64,000 nucleotides of DNA from Pseudomonas sp. Irchel 3H7. GTDB lineage: Bacteria > Pseudomonadota > Gammaproteobacteria > Pseudomonadales > Pseudomonadaceae. Every line of letters begins with the position of its first letter. Position 1 is the first letter of the stretch. The position numbers and the translations under genes are program-made. The DNA lies in the NCBI RefSeq assembly GCF_900187605.1, contig NZ_FYEA01000006.1:62001-126000 (forward strand). The letters are read 5' to 3'. Under the pieces are notes generated by a model, which did no database searches, was not told the origin of the DNA, and saw nothing but the letters and a program-made list of their open reading frames with translations. This document shows positions 17,218 through 26,011 of the stretch, piece after piece.

Positions 17218-18123
17218 GTGAAGAACAATTCGATGCAATTGACCCGTCATCTTGATGCCAATGCGCGCCTGGTTTCGCTGATCGAACCGCTGGCGCTGCG
17301 CGACGGTTACTCGCCTACCGGGTTGCCCGGTGTGCAAGTGTTGCGCGCCAGTTGCGATGTCGCCCGTGGCCCGCACATTTACGAGCCGAGCCTGATGATC
17401 ATCGCCCAAGGCAGCAAGCTGGCGTTTCTCGGGCCGCGCACCATGGAGTACGGCGCCGGGCACTATCTGATTCAGGCACTGCCGGTGCCGTTCGAGTGTG
17501 AGACGTTTGCCTTGCCGGATGCGCCGTTGCTCGGGGTGTCGGTGGCGATTGATCGGGTGTTGCTCGGGGAACTGGTGCTGGCCATGGGGCTGGCGCCGGG
17601 CCGGCATATCCCGGCGCAGACGCCGGAGTCGATGACCTCGGTGGTGCTCGACGATGACATGCGCGGCTGTGTCGAACGCTTGCTCAGTTGCCTGCACGAT
17701 CCGCTGGAATGCCAGATTCTCGGGCCGGCGCGGGTGCGCGAGTTGTTGTTCACCGCGTTGCGCGGGCCGCAGGCCGATGTGTTGCGCGCGCTGGTCGAGC
17801 AGCAGGGGCAGTTCGCGCGGGTGGCGGCGTCGATCAGCCATCTGCATGCGCATTACACCGAGCCACTGAATGTCGAGACCCTGGCCGGTTGCGCGAACAT
17901 GAGCGTGTCGACCTTTCATGAGCACTTCAAACGCAGCACGTTGTTGTCGCCGGTGCAGTATTTGAAGCGCTTGCGTTTGTTGAAGGCGCAGACGTTGTTG
18001 GTGGCGGAGGGCTTGGGTGTGGCGCAGGTGGCGCATCGGGTGGGGTATCAGAGTACGTCGCAGTTCAGCCGCGAGTACAAACGCTACTTTGAGCGCAGCC
18101 CGGGCGACGAGCGCGCTGCCTGA
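17218..18123 (+). CDS. AraC-family transcriptional regulator
   Basis: 301 residues. The N-terminal cupin-like AraC_N domain (GPHIYEPSLMIIAQGSK, YGAGHYLIQALPVPFE) is followed by two helix-turn-helix units (NVETLAGCANMSVSTFHEHFK and VAQVAHRVGYQSTSQFSREYKRYF). The annotated start is a GTG; ATG 17233 (MQLTRHLDAN) is an alternative and perhaps better. The 178-base gap to the divergent dehydrogenase holds the shared control region. Such pairs usually respond to aldehydes or quinones. Confidence 0.87.
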   Translation: MKNNSMQLTRHLDANARLVSLIEPLALRDGYSPTGLPGVQVLRASCDVARGPHIYEPSLMIIAQGSKLAFLGPRTMEYGAGHYLIQALPVPFECETFALPDAPLLGVSVAIDRVLLGELVLAMGLAPGRHIPAQTPESMTSVVLDDDMRGCVERLLSCLHDPLECQILGPARVRELLFTALRGPQADVLRALVEQQGQFARVAASISHLHAHYTEPLNVETLAGCANMSVSTFHEHFKRSTLLSPVQYLKRLRLLKAQTLLVAEGLGVAQVAHRVGYQSTSQFSREYKRYFERSPGDERAA

Positions 18124-18137
18124 GGATTGACACAATC

Positions 18138-18233
18138 CCTGTGGGAGCTGGCTTGCCAGCGATGAGGCCGGCACATTCAACATAGATGTCGCCTGATCCA
18201 CCGTCATCGCTGGCAAGCCAGCTCCCACAGGGG
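18138..18233. repeat. REPIN (type A)
   Basis: GTGGGAGCTGGCTTGCCAGC and the complementary arm, both 20 bases or longer, after the AraC stop. Convergent intergenic location. Confidence 0.85.
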
Positions 18234-18259
18234 GTGATGCGATGCACTAAATTTTGGGC

Positions 18260-18290
18260 AACAAAAAGGCCCCCAGATCGGGAGCCTTGT
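18260..18290 (-). terminator. Terminator of etfD
   Basis: Read on the minus strand: GGCTCCC GATCT GGGGGCC followed by TTTTT, 15-45 bases after the ETF-QO stop codon. Confidence 0.6.
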
Positions 18291-18306
18291 TGTTCAGCGG
18301 GTCGAC

Positions 18307-19971
18307 TTACATGTTCGGATAAGTCGGGCCACCAGCGCCTTCCGGCGTGACCCAGGTGATGTTCTGCGAAGGGTCCTTGATGTCACAGGTCTTGCAGTGC
18401 ACGCAGTTCTGGGCGTTGATCTGGAAGCGCTTCTCGCCGTCTTCCTTGGTGATCACTTCGTACACGCCGGCCGGGCAGTAGCGCTGCGCCGGTTCGTCGT
18501 ACAGCGGCAGGTTCTTGCTGATCGGGATGCTCGGGTCGGTCAGCTTCAAGTGGCAAGGCTGTTCTTCTTCGTGGTTGGTACCGGAGATGAACACCGAGCT
18601 GAGCTTGTCAAAGCTGAGTTTGCCGTCCGGCTTCGGATAGTCGATCTTCTTGCAATCCGCCGCGAGCTTGAGGCAAGCGTAGTCCGGCTTGGTGTCGTGC
18701 AGGGTGAACGGCAGTTTGCCGCCGAAGATGTTCTGGTCCAGCCAGTTGAAACCGCCGCCGACAATGGCGCCGAACTTGTGGATCGCCGGGCCGAAGTTAC
18801 GGCTGGCGAACAGTTCGTCGTAAAGCCAGCTCTTCTTGAACGCGTCGACGTAAGTGGTCAGCTCTTCAGTGCCGTCCTTTTCCGCGAACAGCGCGTCAGC
18901 CACCGATTCAGCGGCGAGCATGCCGGACTTCATCGCGGTGTGGCTGCCTTTGATCTTGGCGAAGTTCAGGGTGCCGAGGTCGCAACCGATCAGCGCGCCA
19001 CCCTTGAAGACCATTTTCGGCAGCGAGTTCAGGCCACCTTTGCAGATCGCGCGGGCGCCGTAGCTGATGCGCTTGCCGCCTTCCAGGTACTGCGCCAGCA
19101 CCGGGTGATGCTTGAGGCGCTGAAACTCGTCGAATGGCGACAGGTAGGTGTTGCTGTAGGAAAGATCGACTATCAGACCAACCACCACTTGGTTGTTTTC
19201 CAGGTGATAAAGGAACGAACCGCCGGTGTTCTCGGTGCCCATGATGTCCAGCGGCCAACCGGCGGTGTGCACCACCAGGCCTGGCTGGTGTTTGGCCGGG
19301 TCGATCTCCCAGATTTCTTTCAGGCCGATGCCGTAGTGCTGAGCGTCGGCATCGCTGTCGAGGTTGTAGCGCTTGATCAGCTGCTTGCCGATGTGGCCAC
19401 GGCAACCTTCGGCGAACAGCGTGTATTTGCCACGCAGTTCCATGCCCGGGGTGTACAGGCCTTCTTTCGGATTGCCTTCGCGGTCGACGCCCAGATCACC
19501 GGTGATGATCCCGCGCACCACGCCTTGCTCGTCGATCAGTGCTTCCTGAGCGGCGAAGCCCGGGTAGATTTCTACGCCGAGGTTCTCGGCCTGCTGGGCG
19601 AGCCAGCGGCACAGGTTGCCGAGGGAAATAATGTAGTTGCCTTCGTTGTGCATGGTCTTGGGCACAAAGAAGTCAGGAATTTTCTGCGCGCTTTCGGCGT
19701 TTTTCAGGACAAAAATATCGTCGCGGGTGACCGGAGTGTTCAGCGGCGCGCCGAGTTCTTTCCAGTCCGGGAACAACTCGTTCAGAGCGTGTGGTTCGAA
19801 CACGGCACCGGACAGGATGTGTGCGCCGACTTCGGAGCCTTTTTCGACCACGCAGACGCTGATTTCCTTACCGGCTTCGGCGGCCTTCTGCTTCAGACGG
19901 CAGGCGGCGGACAGGCCAGCGGGGCCGGCACCGACGATGACCACGTCGAATTCCATGTATTCGCGTTCCAC
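18307..19971 (-). CDS. etfD: Electron transfer flavoprotein-ubiquinone oxidoreductase
   Basis: 554 residues. A membrane-associated enzyme that passes electrons from ETF to ubiquinone during acyl-CoA and amino-acid oxidation. The FAD dinucleotide fold is VVIVGAGPAGLSAACRL; the 4Fe-4S cluster Cys are in the C-terminal CPAGVYEV and NCVHCKTCDIKDPSQNI. The ubiquinone-binding central part (FLYHLENNQVVVGLIVDLSY) is as in the family. The start is a GTG (MEREYMEFDVV), common in Pseudomonas copies. Divergent from etfBA, its electron donors. Confidence 0.95.
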   Translation of the reverse strand: MEREYMEFDVVIVGAGPAGLSAACRLKQKAAEAGKEISVCVVEKGSEVGAHILSGAVFEPHALNELFPDWKELGAPLNTPVTRDDIFVLKNAESAQKIPDFFVPKTMHNEGNYIISLGNLCRWLAQQAENLGVEIYPGFAAQEALIDEQGVVRGIITGDLGVDREGNPKEGLYTPGMELRGKYTLFAEGCRGHIGKQLIKRYNLDSDADAQHYGIGLKEIWEIDPAKHQPGLVVHTAGWPLDIMGTENTGGSFLYHLENNQVVVGLIVDLSYSNTYLSPFDEFQRLKHHPVLAQYLEGGKRISYGARAICKGGLNSLPKMVFKGGALIGCDLGTLNFAKIKGSHTAMKSGMLAAESVADALFAEKDGTEELTTYVDAFKKSWLYDELFASRNFGPAIHKFGAIVGGGFNWLDQNIFGGKLPFTLHDTKPDYACLKLAADCKKIDYPKPDGKLSFDKLSSVFISGTNHEEEQPCHLKLTDPSIPISKNLPLYDEPAQRYCPAGVYEVITKEDGEKRFQINAQNCVHCKTCDIKDPSQNITWVTPEGAGGPTYPNM

Positions 19972-20097
19972 AGGCTATCTCCTACTCAAGGCTCAACAGT
20001 TTTTTTTCTAATTTGGAGGTTTGATGTCGCATCCGCTATTCCTTTACGTTAACGTCAAGGGGAATATTGGAGAACAGACCTTTCTCTCTAGGCGGCG

Positions 20098-20126
20098 CAT
20101 TATATCTACACCACTCCGAGCGTCCA
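20098..20126 (-). promoter_or_regulatory. Promoter of etfD
   Basis: Minus-strand TATAAT (20098-20103) with TTGGAC 17 bases upstream (20121-20126). The PsrA-like operator lies immediately upstream of the -35, so binding there could activate or exclude RNA polymerase. Confidence 0.5.
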
Positions 20127-20129
20127 ATA

Positions 20130-20143
20130 CAAACGTTTGTTTG
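20130..20143. promoter_or_regulatory. PsrA-like operator between etfD and etfBA
   Basis: CAAACGTTTGTTTG fits CAAAC-N4-GTTTG, the palindrome recognised by the fatty-acid-responsive TetR regulator PsrA of Pseudomonas (family knowledge). PsrA control of etf genes has been reported in P. aeruginosa as I recall. The rest of the 551-base gap (19972-20522) contains no convincing gene. Confidence 0.6.
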
Positions 20144-20522
20144 AATCGGCTCCAGCCCAGAGAAATCAAAGAAGCGCGGCTTATGAATGGTCATTTTGCT
20201 GTATTGACCGGAATAGGCGTTCCGGTCAAGATACGGTCGGTTTTGCGCTCGTCGTAGGCAGACTGGCGGTTTCAAGAGCACGTCTAAAGGCAGGGCACAG
20301 GTGGTCGAGAGTGCTGCGCAGCGCAGTCTGGCGCGCAGTTTACACAGCGTGAGGATCAATGACTTGTCGGTCACCACTGACGAACGGTCGCACCCCCTTC
20401 ACATCGTGGAATCACTTCGCACCCCGGTCGGCGTTTTTAGAGGTGCCCTTTTAGCCTGATGAGCATCAACCGCCAGGTTCGCCTAGGCGACTTTCTTTTC
20501 ACCGGAGAGTAACGAGGAATCC

Positions 20523-21272
20523 ATGAAGGTTCTTGTAGCTGTCAAACGCGTTGTGGATTACAACGTCAAGGTTCGCGTCAAGGCGGACAATTCCGGCGTC
20601 GATCTCGCCAACGTCAAGATGTCGATGAACCCGTTCTGCGAAATCGCAGTGGAAGAAGCCGTACGCCTGAAAGAGAAAGGTGTTGCGACTGAAATCGTCG
20701 TCGTCTCCATCGGCCCGACCACCGCTCAGGAGCAGCTGCGTACCGCACTGGCTCTGGGTGCCGACCGTGCCATCCTCGTCGAATCCGCTGAAGATCTGAC
20801 CTCGCTCGCCGTGGCCAAGCTGCTCAAGGCTGTGGTCGACAAGGAACAGCCGCAACTGGTGATCCTTGGCAAACAGGCCATCGACAGCGACAACAACCAG
20901 ACCGGCCAGATGCTCGCTGCACTGAGCGGCTACGGTCAGGGCACGTTCGCCTCGAAAGTCGAAGTCTCCGGCGACAGCGTTGCCGTGACTCGCGAAATCG
21001 ACGGCGGCGCGCAGACTGTTTCGCTGAAACTGCCGGCAATCGTCACCACCGACCTGCGTTTGAACGAGCCGCGCTACGCGTCCCTGCCAAACATCATGAA
21101 AGCCAAGAAGAAGCCTCTCGAAGTGCTGACTCCGGACGCTTTGGGCGTTTCCACCGCCTCCACCAACAAGACCCTGAAAGTCGAAGCGCCGGCTGCACGC
21201 AGCGCAGGTATCAAGGTCAAGTCGGTGGCTGAACTGGTCGAGAAACTGAAAAACGAAGCGAAGGTAATCTAA
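20523..21272 (+). CDS. etfB: Electron transfer flavoprotein subunit beta
   Basis: 249 residues, full length. N-terminal [20 protein letters not shown] and the ETF-beta signature around [25 protein letters not shown] (split across AMP-binding loops), then [21 protein letters not shown]. Forms a soluble FAD/AMP heterodimer with EtfA that collects electrons from acyl-CoA dehydrogenases. AGAGTAACGAGG precedes the ATG. The stop is directly followed by the etfA ATG. Confidence 0.96.
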   Translation: MKVLVAVKRVVDYNVKVRVKADNSGVDLANVKMSMNPFCEIAVEEAVRLKEKGVATEIVVVSIGPTTAQEQLRTALALGADRAILVESAEDLTSLAVAKLLKAVVDKEQPQLVILGKQAIDSDNNQTGQMLAALSGYGQGTFASKVEVSGDSVAVTREIDGGAQTVSLKLPAIVTTDLRLNEPRYASLPNIMKAKKKPLEVLTPDALGVSTASTNKTLKVEAPAARSAGIKVKSVAELVEKLKNEAKVI

Positions 21273-22202
21273 ATGACTATCTTGGTTATTGCTGAACACG
21301 ACAACAAAGTGCTGGCCCCGGCCACACTGAACACCGTGGCTGCTGCGGCCAAAATCGGCGGCGACATCCACGTTCTGGTTGCCGGCCAAGGCGCTGGCGC
21401 CGTGGCTGAAGCCGCTGCGAAAATCGCAGGCGTGAGCAAAGTCCTCAACGCTGATAACGCCGCTTACGCGCATCAGCTGCCGGAAAACGTTGCTCCACTG
21501 GTAGCTGAGCTTGGTGCTGGTTACAGCCACATCCTGGCTGCCGCTACCTCCAACGGCAAAAACATCCTGCCGCGCGTTGCTGCGCAGCTCGACGTTGACC
21601 AGATCTCCGAGATCATCTCGGTTGAAAGCGCTGATACCTTCAAGCGTCCGATCTACGCCGGTAACGCCATCGCTACCGTGCAGTCCACCGCTGCGATCAA
21701 AGTGATCACCGTGCGTGCTACCGGTTTCGATCCGGTAGCTGCTGAAGGTGGTTCGGCTGCTGTTGAAGCCGTTGGCGCTGCACACGACGCGGGCACTTCG
21801 AGCTTCGTTGGCGAAGAACTGGCCAAATCCGATCGTCCAGAGCTGACCGCAGCCAAGATCGTCGTTTCCGGCGGCCGCGGCATGCAGAACGGCGACAACT
21901 TCAAACACCTGTACGCTCTGGCCGACAAGCTGGGCGCTGCGGTGGGTGCTTCGCGCGCCGCCGTCGACGCAGGTTTCGTACCGAACGACATGCAGGTCGG
22001 TCAGACCGGCAAGATCGTTGCGCCACAGCTGTACATCGCCGTCGGTATCTCCGGCGCGATCCAGCACCTGGCCGGTATGAAAGACTCCAAAGTGATCGTT
22101 GCGATCAACAAGGACGAAGAAGCGCCGATCTTCCAGGTGGCCGATTACGGCCTGGTGGCGGATCTGTTCGAAGCCGTACCTGAGCTGGAGAAGCTGGTCT
22201 AA
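21273..22202 (+). CDS. etfA: Electron transfer flavoprotein subunit alpha
   Basis: 309 residues. The FAD-binding C-terminal domain shows [14 protein letters not shown], then [22 protein letters not shown] and [19 protein letters not shown], all standard for EtfA. It carries the redox FAD and docks on EtfD. It begins at the base after the etfB stop, so the two are co-translated, and a strong terminator follows. Confidence 0.96.
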   Translation: MTILVIAEHDNKVLAPATLNTVAAAAKIGGDIHVLVAGQGAGAVAEAAAKIAGVSKVLNADNAAYAHQLPENVAPLVAELGAGYSHILAAATSNGKNILPRVAAQLDVDQISEIISVESADTFKRPIYAGNAIATVQSTAAIKVITVRATGFDPVAAEGGSAAVEAVGAAHDAGTSSFVGEELAKSDRPELTAAKIVVSGGRGMQNGDNFKHLYALADKLGAAVGASRAAVDAGFVPNDMQVGQTGKIVAPQLYIAVGISGAIQHLAGMKDSKVIVAINKDEEAPIFQVADYGLVADLFEAVPELEKLV

Positions 22203-22224
22203 TCCAGCGGCTTCACTTATAAAG

Positions 22225-22253
22225 AGCCCGACCTTTTGGTCGGGCTTTTTTTT
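22225..22253 (+). terminator. Rho-independent terminator of etfBA
   Basis: AGCCCGACC TTTT GGTCGGGCT followed by eight T; 9-bp stem, 22 bases after the etfA stop. Confidence 0.9.
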
Positions 22254-22282
22254 GTCTGGGATTTGAGTGGGAGCGTTTTGCC

Positions 22283-23116
22283 ATGGATCTGCGCTGCGGA
22301 TTGCGTTACTCGGTATTGCTGGGATTGGCTCTGTTGCCGGGTTTGGCCACGGCCGCGGGCAAGTGCGAGCGCCTCGTCGTCACCGGCAGCCCGGATGCGC
22401 CGCCGTACCTGTGGCAGGACCCGCAGAATCCCAAGCAGTTGATCGGCGCCAGTGCCGACCTGTTGCAACAGGTCGCCAAAGACCTCGGCATCAAAGTCGA
22501 ACTGCTCTACGCCGGCAAACGCTCGCAAGCCCTCGATGAAGTGCGCAGCGGGCGCATGGACATGCTGGCCGATGCGCCGCTGACCTTCAATGAACTGGAA
22601 AACTTCGACTACATCTATCCACCGCTGCTGGAAAACGACTATCTGGTGTGGACGCGTAAAGGCTCGACACTGGTCTATAGCGAGGCCAAAGACTTGCATG
22701 GCCACACCGGTGCGATGTCGGAAAAGTCTCGCATGACCCAGGCATTCGGCGTTTTCGCCGAGCAGAATCTGACCCTGACACGGACAGCCAACCTCACTCA
22801 GGCCCTGCAGAAATTGCTCCTCGGTGAAGTGGAATATGTACTCGCCGGCCGCTACTCAGGCATGGCCGCCGCGCAGGCATTGGGCATGACCAATGACCTG
22901 CTGGCGTTCGAGCACCCCGTCGACCGCCCGGGGCTGTTTCTTGCGGTTTCGCATAACTCGGCATGTAACGATCCGTGGTTGCGCGGACAGTTGGCCAAAA
23001 AGATGACAGAATTGCCCGCGTCCGGACTGACGGAAGCCGCGCTGCAACGCAACATCGAGCGCTGGAAGGCGCAGCAGCAACAGCCGCAACAACCCGTCAG
23101 TGCCCCAAAACAGTAG
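22283..23116 (+). CDS. Periplasmic solute-binding protein (SBP family 3)
   Basis: 277 residues. Signal peptide with cleavage near LATAAG, then an amino-acid-binding-protein fold (RLVVTGSPDAPPYLW, LIGASADLLQQVAKDLG, DEVRSGRMDMLADAPLT). It ends in a Gln/Pro-rich tail after residue 262. No ABC permease or ATPase is nearby, so it may be a sensor or orphan receptor. It stands 9 bases before a lipoprotein and an OmpA-like gene, suggesting an envelope function. Ligand unknown. Confidence 0.8.
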   Translation: MDLRCGLRYSVLLGLALLPGLATAAGKCERLVVTGSPDAPPYLWQDPQNPKQLIGASADLLQQVAKDLGIKVELLYAGKRSQALDEVRSGRMDMLADAPLTFNELENFDYIYPPLLENDYLVWTRKGSTLVYSEAKDLHGHTGAMSEKSRMTQAFGVFAEQNLTLTRTANLTQALQKLLLGEVEYVLAGRYSGMAAAQALGMTNDLLAFEHPVDRPGLFLAVSHNSACNDPWLRGQLAKKMTELPASGLTEAALQRNIERWKAQQQQPQQPVSAPKQ

Positions 23117-23125
23117 GGATTCTTA

Positions 23126-23482
23126 GTGAGTATTCGACCTCTTTTCGCGGCGATGGCCGTTCTGGCCCTGGCCGGTTGCGCGACCGATCCGGCACCCGTT
23201 GAACAAATGCGCCTGACCGAGCAAGCCATAATCCAGGCCAAGGCTGTTGGCGCCACTGCCGACGAAGTGCCGGAAATGAAACTGGCCGAAACCAAGTACA
23301 ACCGCGCCAAAGGCAACATGGCGGACGAGTCCTACCGCAACGCGCGCATGCGTTCGGAACAGGCTGAACTGGATGCTCGTCTGGCCGAAGCCAAAGTGTT
23401 GACGCAAAAAAGTGAAGAACAGCTGAATGTGCTCAACACCCGCATCGTCCGTCTGCGCAAGCAACTGGGAGATGCCCAATGA
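23126..23482 (+). CDS. DUF4398-type small lipoprotein
   Basis: 118 residues from a GTG. Lipobox LALAGC with Cys about residue 19. The mature part is one long helix with strong coiled-coil character (KLAETKYNRAKGNMADESY, SEQAELDARLAEAKVLTQKS). DUF4398 proteins are usually encoded next to an OmpA-like lipoprotein, as here. The stop overlaps the next ATG by four bases (ATGA). Probably a periplasmic spacer or partner of the OmpA protein. Confidence 0.8.
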   Translation: MSIRPLFAAMAVLALAGCATDPAPVEQMRLTEQAIIQAKAVGATADEVPEMKLAETKYNRAKGNMADESYRNARMRSEQAELDARLAEAKVLTQKSEEQLNVLNTRIVRLRKQLGDAQ

Positions 23483-24291
23483 GCCTCAAATCCAAAGTCC
23501 TCGGCGGTCTGATACTTGCCGGTTGCGCCAGCCTGTACGGCTGCGCCGGTCAACACAGCGAATCCGCACTGCAAGAGGCCAGCGCCGACTTCCAGAAGGT
23601 CAAGGAAGATTCCAATGTGCTGCGCATCGCACCGAAAGACGTGATCCGCGCCGGTGAGTCGCTGGCCCGTGCCGATCGCCTGTCGACCTACTGGGGCAGC
23701 GGCTCCGACGTGGTGCATTACGCCTACCTGAGTCAGCGTTACAGCGAAATCGCCCGCGAGCACACCAATCAGGTGCTCAACGAAGAGCGCGCAGCCAAAC
23801 TGGAGCTAGAGCGTCAGCGCTTGCAACTGGCCCTGCGTGAATCCAAGTTGCTCAGCGTGCAGCAGCAGGGCAAATGGCTGGAAGAACAGATCGTCGCACT
23901 GGCCACCACGCAGACCGACCGTGGTCTGGTAATGACCCTCGGTGATGTGCTGTTCGACACCGGTGAAGCGGAGCTGAAAAACTCGGCCAACCGCGTGGTG
24001 CTGAAGATCGTCCAGTTCCTGCAATTGAACCCCAAACGCGTGGTGCGTATCGAGGGGTACACCGACAGTACCGGTGGCAAACAGGAAAACCTCAAGTTGT
24101 CTCGTGATCGCGCGCAATCGGTCGCGGATGTGTTGATAGATCTGGGCATCGACGACAAGCGCATTCAGGTCGAAGGCTACGGCGACGAATACCCGGTGGA
24201 CGCCAATGCTTCCGAGCGTGGGCGGGCGCAGAATCGTCGTGTGGAAATTGTCTTCTCCGATGAAAAAGGCCAGCTCGGCGCCGCCCGCTGA
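23479..24291 (+). CDS. OmpA-family lipoprotein with coiled coil
   Basis: 270 residues. The lipobox SLYGC follows a short signal. Residues about 30-150 are helical with a coiled-coil stretch rich in Glu/Arg/Leu; residues 150-265 form the OmpA C-terminal peptidoglycan-binding domain (LGDVLFDTGEAELK, RIEGYTDSTGGKQENLKLSR, GDEYPVDANASERGRAQNRR). It should tether the outer membrane to peptidoglycan. Translationally coupled to the DUF4398 gene. Confidence 0.88.
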   Translation: MSLKSKVLGGLILAGCASLYGCAGQHSESALQEASADFQKVKEDSNVLRIAPKDVIRAGESLARADRLSTYWGSGSDVVHYAYLSQRYSEIAREHTNQVLNEERAAKLELERQRLQLALRESKLLSVQQQGKWLEEQIVALATTQTDRGLVMTLGDVLFDTGEAELKNSANRVVLKIVQFLQLNPKRVVRIEGYTDSTGGKQENLKLSRDRAQSVADVLIDLGIDDKRIQVEGYGDEYPVDANASERGRAQNRRVEIVFSDEKGQLGAAR

Positions 24292-24308
24292 GGGCTGCGT
24301 CTCTGGAA

Positions 24309-24342
24309 AGCCCGGACTGTCATGCAGTGCCGGGCTTTTTTA
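24309..24342 (+). terminator. Terminator of the envelope trio
   Basis: AGCCCGG ACTG TCATG CAGT G CCGGGCT then T6, 17 bases after the OmpA gene. Confidence 0.85.
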
Positions 24343-24413
24343 CGTCTGTCGAATAGCCCGCAAATCAGTACAGTCAGGGGCAGACACCGCACTGTATGGT
24401 CGAGTAATGTGAC

Positions 24414-24447
24414 AACTGTCCCAGTACACTTCTAAACTGTTCCGGTA
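24414..24447. promoter_or_regulatory. Paired direct repeats upstream of MocR gene
   Basis: AACTGTCCCAGTA (24414-24426) and AACTGTTCCGGTA (24435-24447): 11 of 13 identical, 21 bases apart, so both lie on one DNA face. MocR-type proteins (GabR, PdxR) commonly bind such repeats. A weak -10 (TAAAAT, 24464-24469) follows, with its -35 position inside the second repeat. Confidence 0.55.
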
Positions 24448-24493
24448 TTGTTTCACACAAGAATAAAATGCCCGTTAAATCGAGTGCTGCGTC

Positions 24494-25933
24494 ATGACCA
24501 ATCTCTTGCTCTACCAACGTATTGCTCAGCAACTGGCCGAAGACATCCGCCGTGGCGTCTATCAACCGGGGGAGCGCGTGCCTTCGGTGCGCAAGATGAG
24601 TTCGCAGCTCAACGTCAGCCATGCGACGGTGTTGCAGGCTTACGCCAATCTCGAAGATCAGGGCTTGATTAGGGCGCGCCCGCAGTCCGGGTATTACGTG
24701 CACCAGACACCTGCACTGACGGCGCCGACGCCGGACATCGCCCGGGTCGAACGGCCGGGCCTGGTTACCCGCAGCAGCATCATTCAACAGGTGCTGGTCG
24801 AATCACGCCGAGAAGGCGTGTTTCCGCTCGGCGCGGCTGTGCCGAGTGTCGATTACTTGCCGGTGCGCGCACTGCATCAGCAACTGGCCAAGGTCACGCG
24901 CTTCCATAGCCCGCGTGCTTTCAGTTACATGTTCAGCCCCGGTTTTGAGCCGCTGCGCCGCCAGGTGGCGATCCGCATGCGCGATGCTGGTGTGGTGGTC
25001 GATCCGTCAGAAGTGGTGATCACCCACGGTTGCGTCGATGCCTTGCAGATGTCGTTGCGCGTACTGACCCGCCCGGGTGATCTGATCGCCGCCGAATCGC
25101 CGACCTATTACGGATTGCTGCAACTGGCCGATCTGCTCGGCCTGAAAGTCATCGAGATTCCGAGCGATCCCGCGACTGGCATGAGCCTCGAAGCCCTGCA
25201 ACTGGCGGCCAACCAATGGTCGATCAAAGCGCTGGTGCTGACCACGCGGCTGAGCAATCCGCTGGGCGGCACCATGCCCGAAGAGCGGCAGAAACAGTTG
25301 CTGCGCCTGGCTTCTGATTTCGATATTCAGATTGTCGAAGATGATATCTATGGCGAACTGATGTTCGAGCAAGGCAAGACCAAAGCGCTCAAGGCGTATG
25401 ACCGACTGGATCGGGTGATCTACTGCTCGAGTTTCTCCAAAACCTTGTCACCCGGTGTGCGCATCGGCTGGATGATCGCCGGCAAGTATCAGCAGGAAAT
25501 CCAGCGCTTGCAGACCTTCAGCACCCATTCGGCGTGCAGCGTGACGCAGATGGCGATTGCCGCTTATCTGGAAAACGGCGGTTATGACCGGCATTTACGG
25601 TACATCCGCCAGGAATACCGGAAAAACCTCAGCGCCTTCCAGTTGGCGGTGCAGCAGTACTTCCCCGAAGGCACGCAAATGACCCGGCCCACGGGCGGTT
25701 TCATCCTCTGGGTGAGCTTGCCGGGGAGGGTCAATACCCAGGAGTTGCATGTTCGCGCGTTGCAGCAGGGTATCAGTATTGCCCCGGGGCTGATCTTCAG
25801 TAATACCGAGCAGTTCAACCACTGTATTCGCCTGAACTGCGGGATTCCGTGGAACCGCGAGGCGGAGCGGGCGTTGATGACTCTGGGTCTGTTGGCGACT
25901 CAACTGTGTCAGGAAACGGCTGGCGGATTCTGA
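24494..25933 (+). CDS. MocR-type regulator (GntR HTH + aminotransferase-like domain)
   Basis: 479 residues. Residues 1-75 form a GntR winged helix (YQRIAQQLAEDIRRGVYQPG, LNVSHATVLQAYANLEDQG). The remainder is a fold-type I PLP domain with the PLP Lys in SSFSKTLSPGVRIGW, VEDDIYGEL (Asp) and the C-terminal Arg in CIRLNCGIPW. It senses PLP or an amino-compound adduct. It stands alone; the target is probably its own promoter and a distant operon. An LTTRLSNPLGG segment replaces the usual TPxxSNP form. Confidence 0.88.
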   Translation: MTNLLLYQRIAQQLAEDIRRGVYQPGERVPSVRKMSSQLNVSHATVLQAYANLEDQGLIRARPQSGYYVHQTPALTAPTPDIARVERPGLVTRSSIIQQVLVESRREGVFPLGAAVPSVDYLPVRALHQQLAKVTRFHSPRAFSYMFSPGFEPLRRQVAIRMRDAGVVVDPSEVVITHGCVDALQMSLRVLTRPGDLIAAESPTYYGLLQLADLLGLKVIEIPSDPATGMSLEALQLAANQWSIKALVLTTRLSNPLGGTMPEERQKQLLRLASDFDIQIVEDDIYGELMFEQGKTKALKAYDRLDRVIYCSSFSKTLSPGVRIGWMIAGKYQQEIQRLQTFSTHSACSVTQMAIAAYLENGGYDRHLRYIRQEYRKNLSAFQLAVQQYFPEGTQMTRPTGGFILWVSLPGRVNTQELHVRALQQGISIAPGLIFSNTEQFNHCIRLNCGIPWNREAERALMTLGLLATQLCQETAGGF

Positions 25934-26011
25934 ACGGGCGGTGGGTGATGCTTGTCTTGTGGCGTTCAACAAGCGAGCATATGGCCCTCTGCCGTTAGTG
26001 TCGTTGGGTTC

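Noticed and set aside
20499..22067. Long open frame antisense to etfBA
   Set aside because: High-GC codon bias creates long antisense open frames; etfB and etfA on the plus strand are unmistakable, and the antisense product lacks any family signature.
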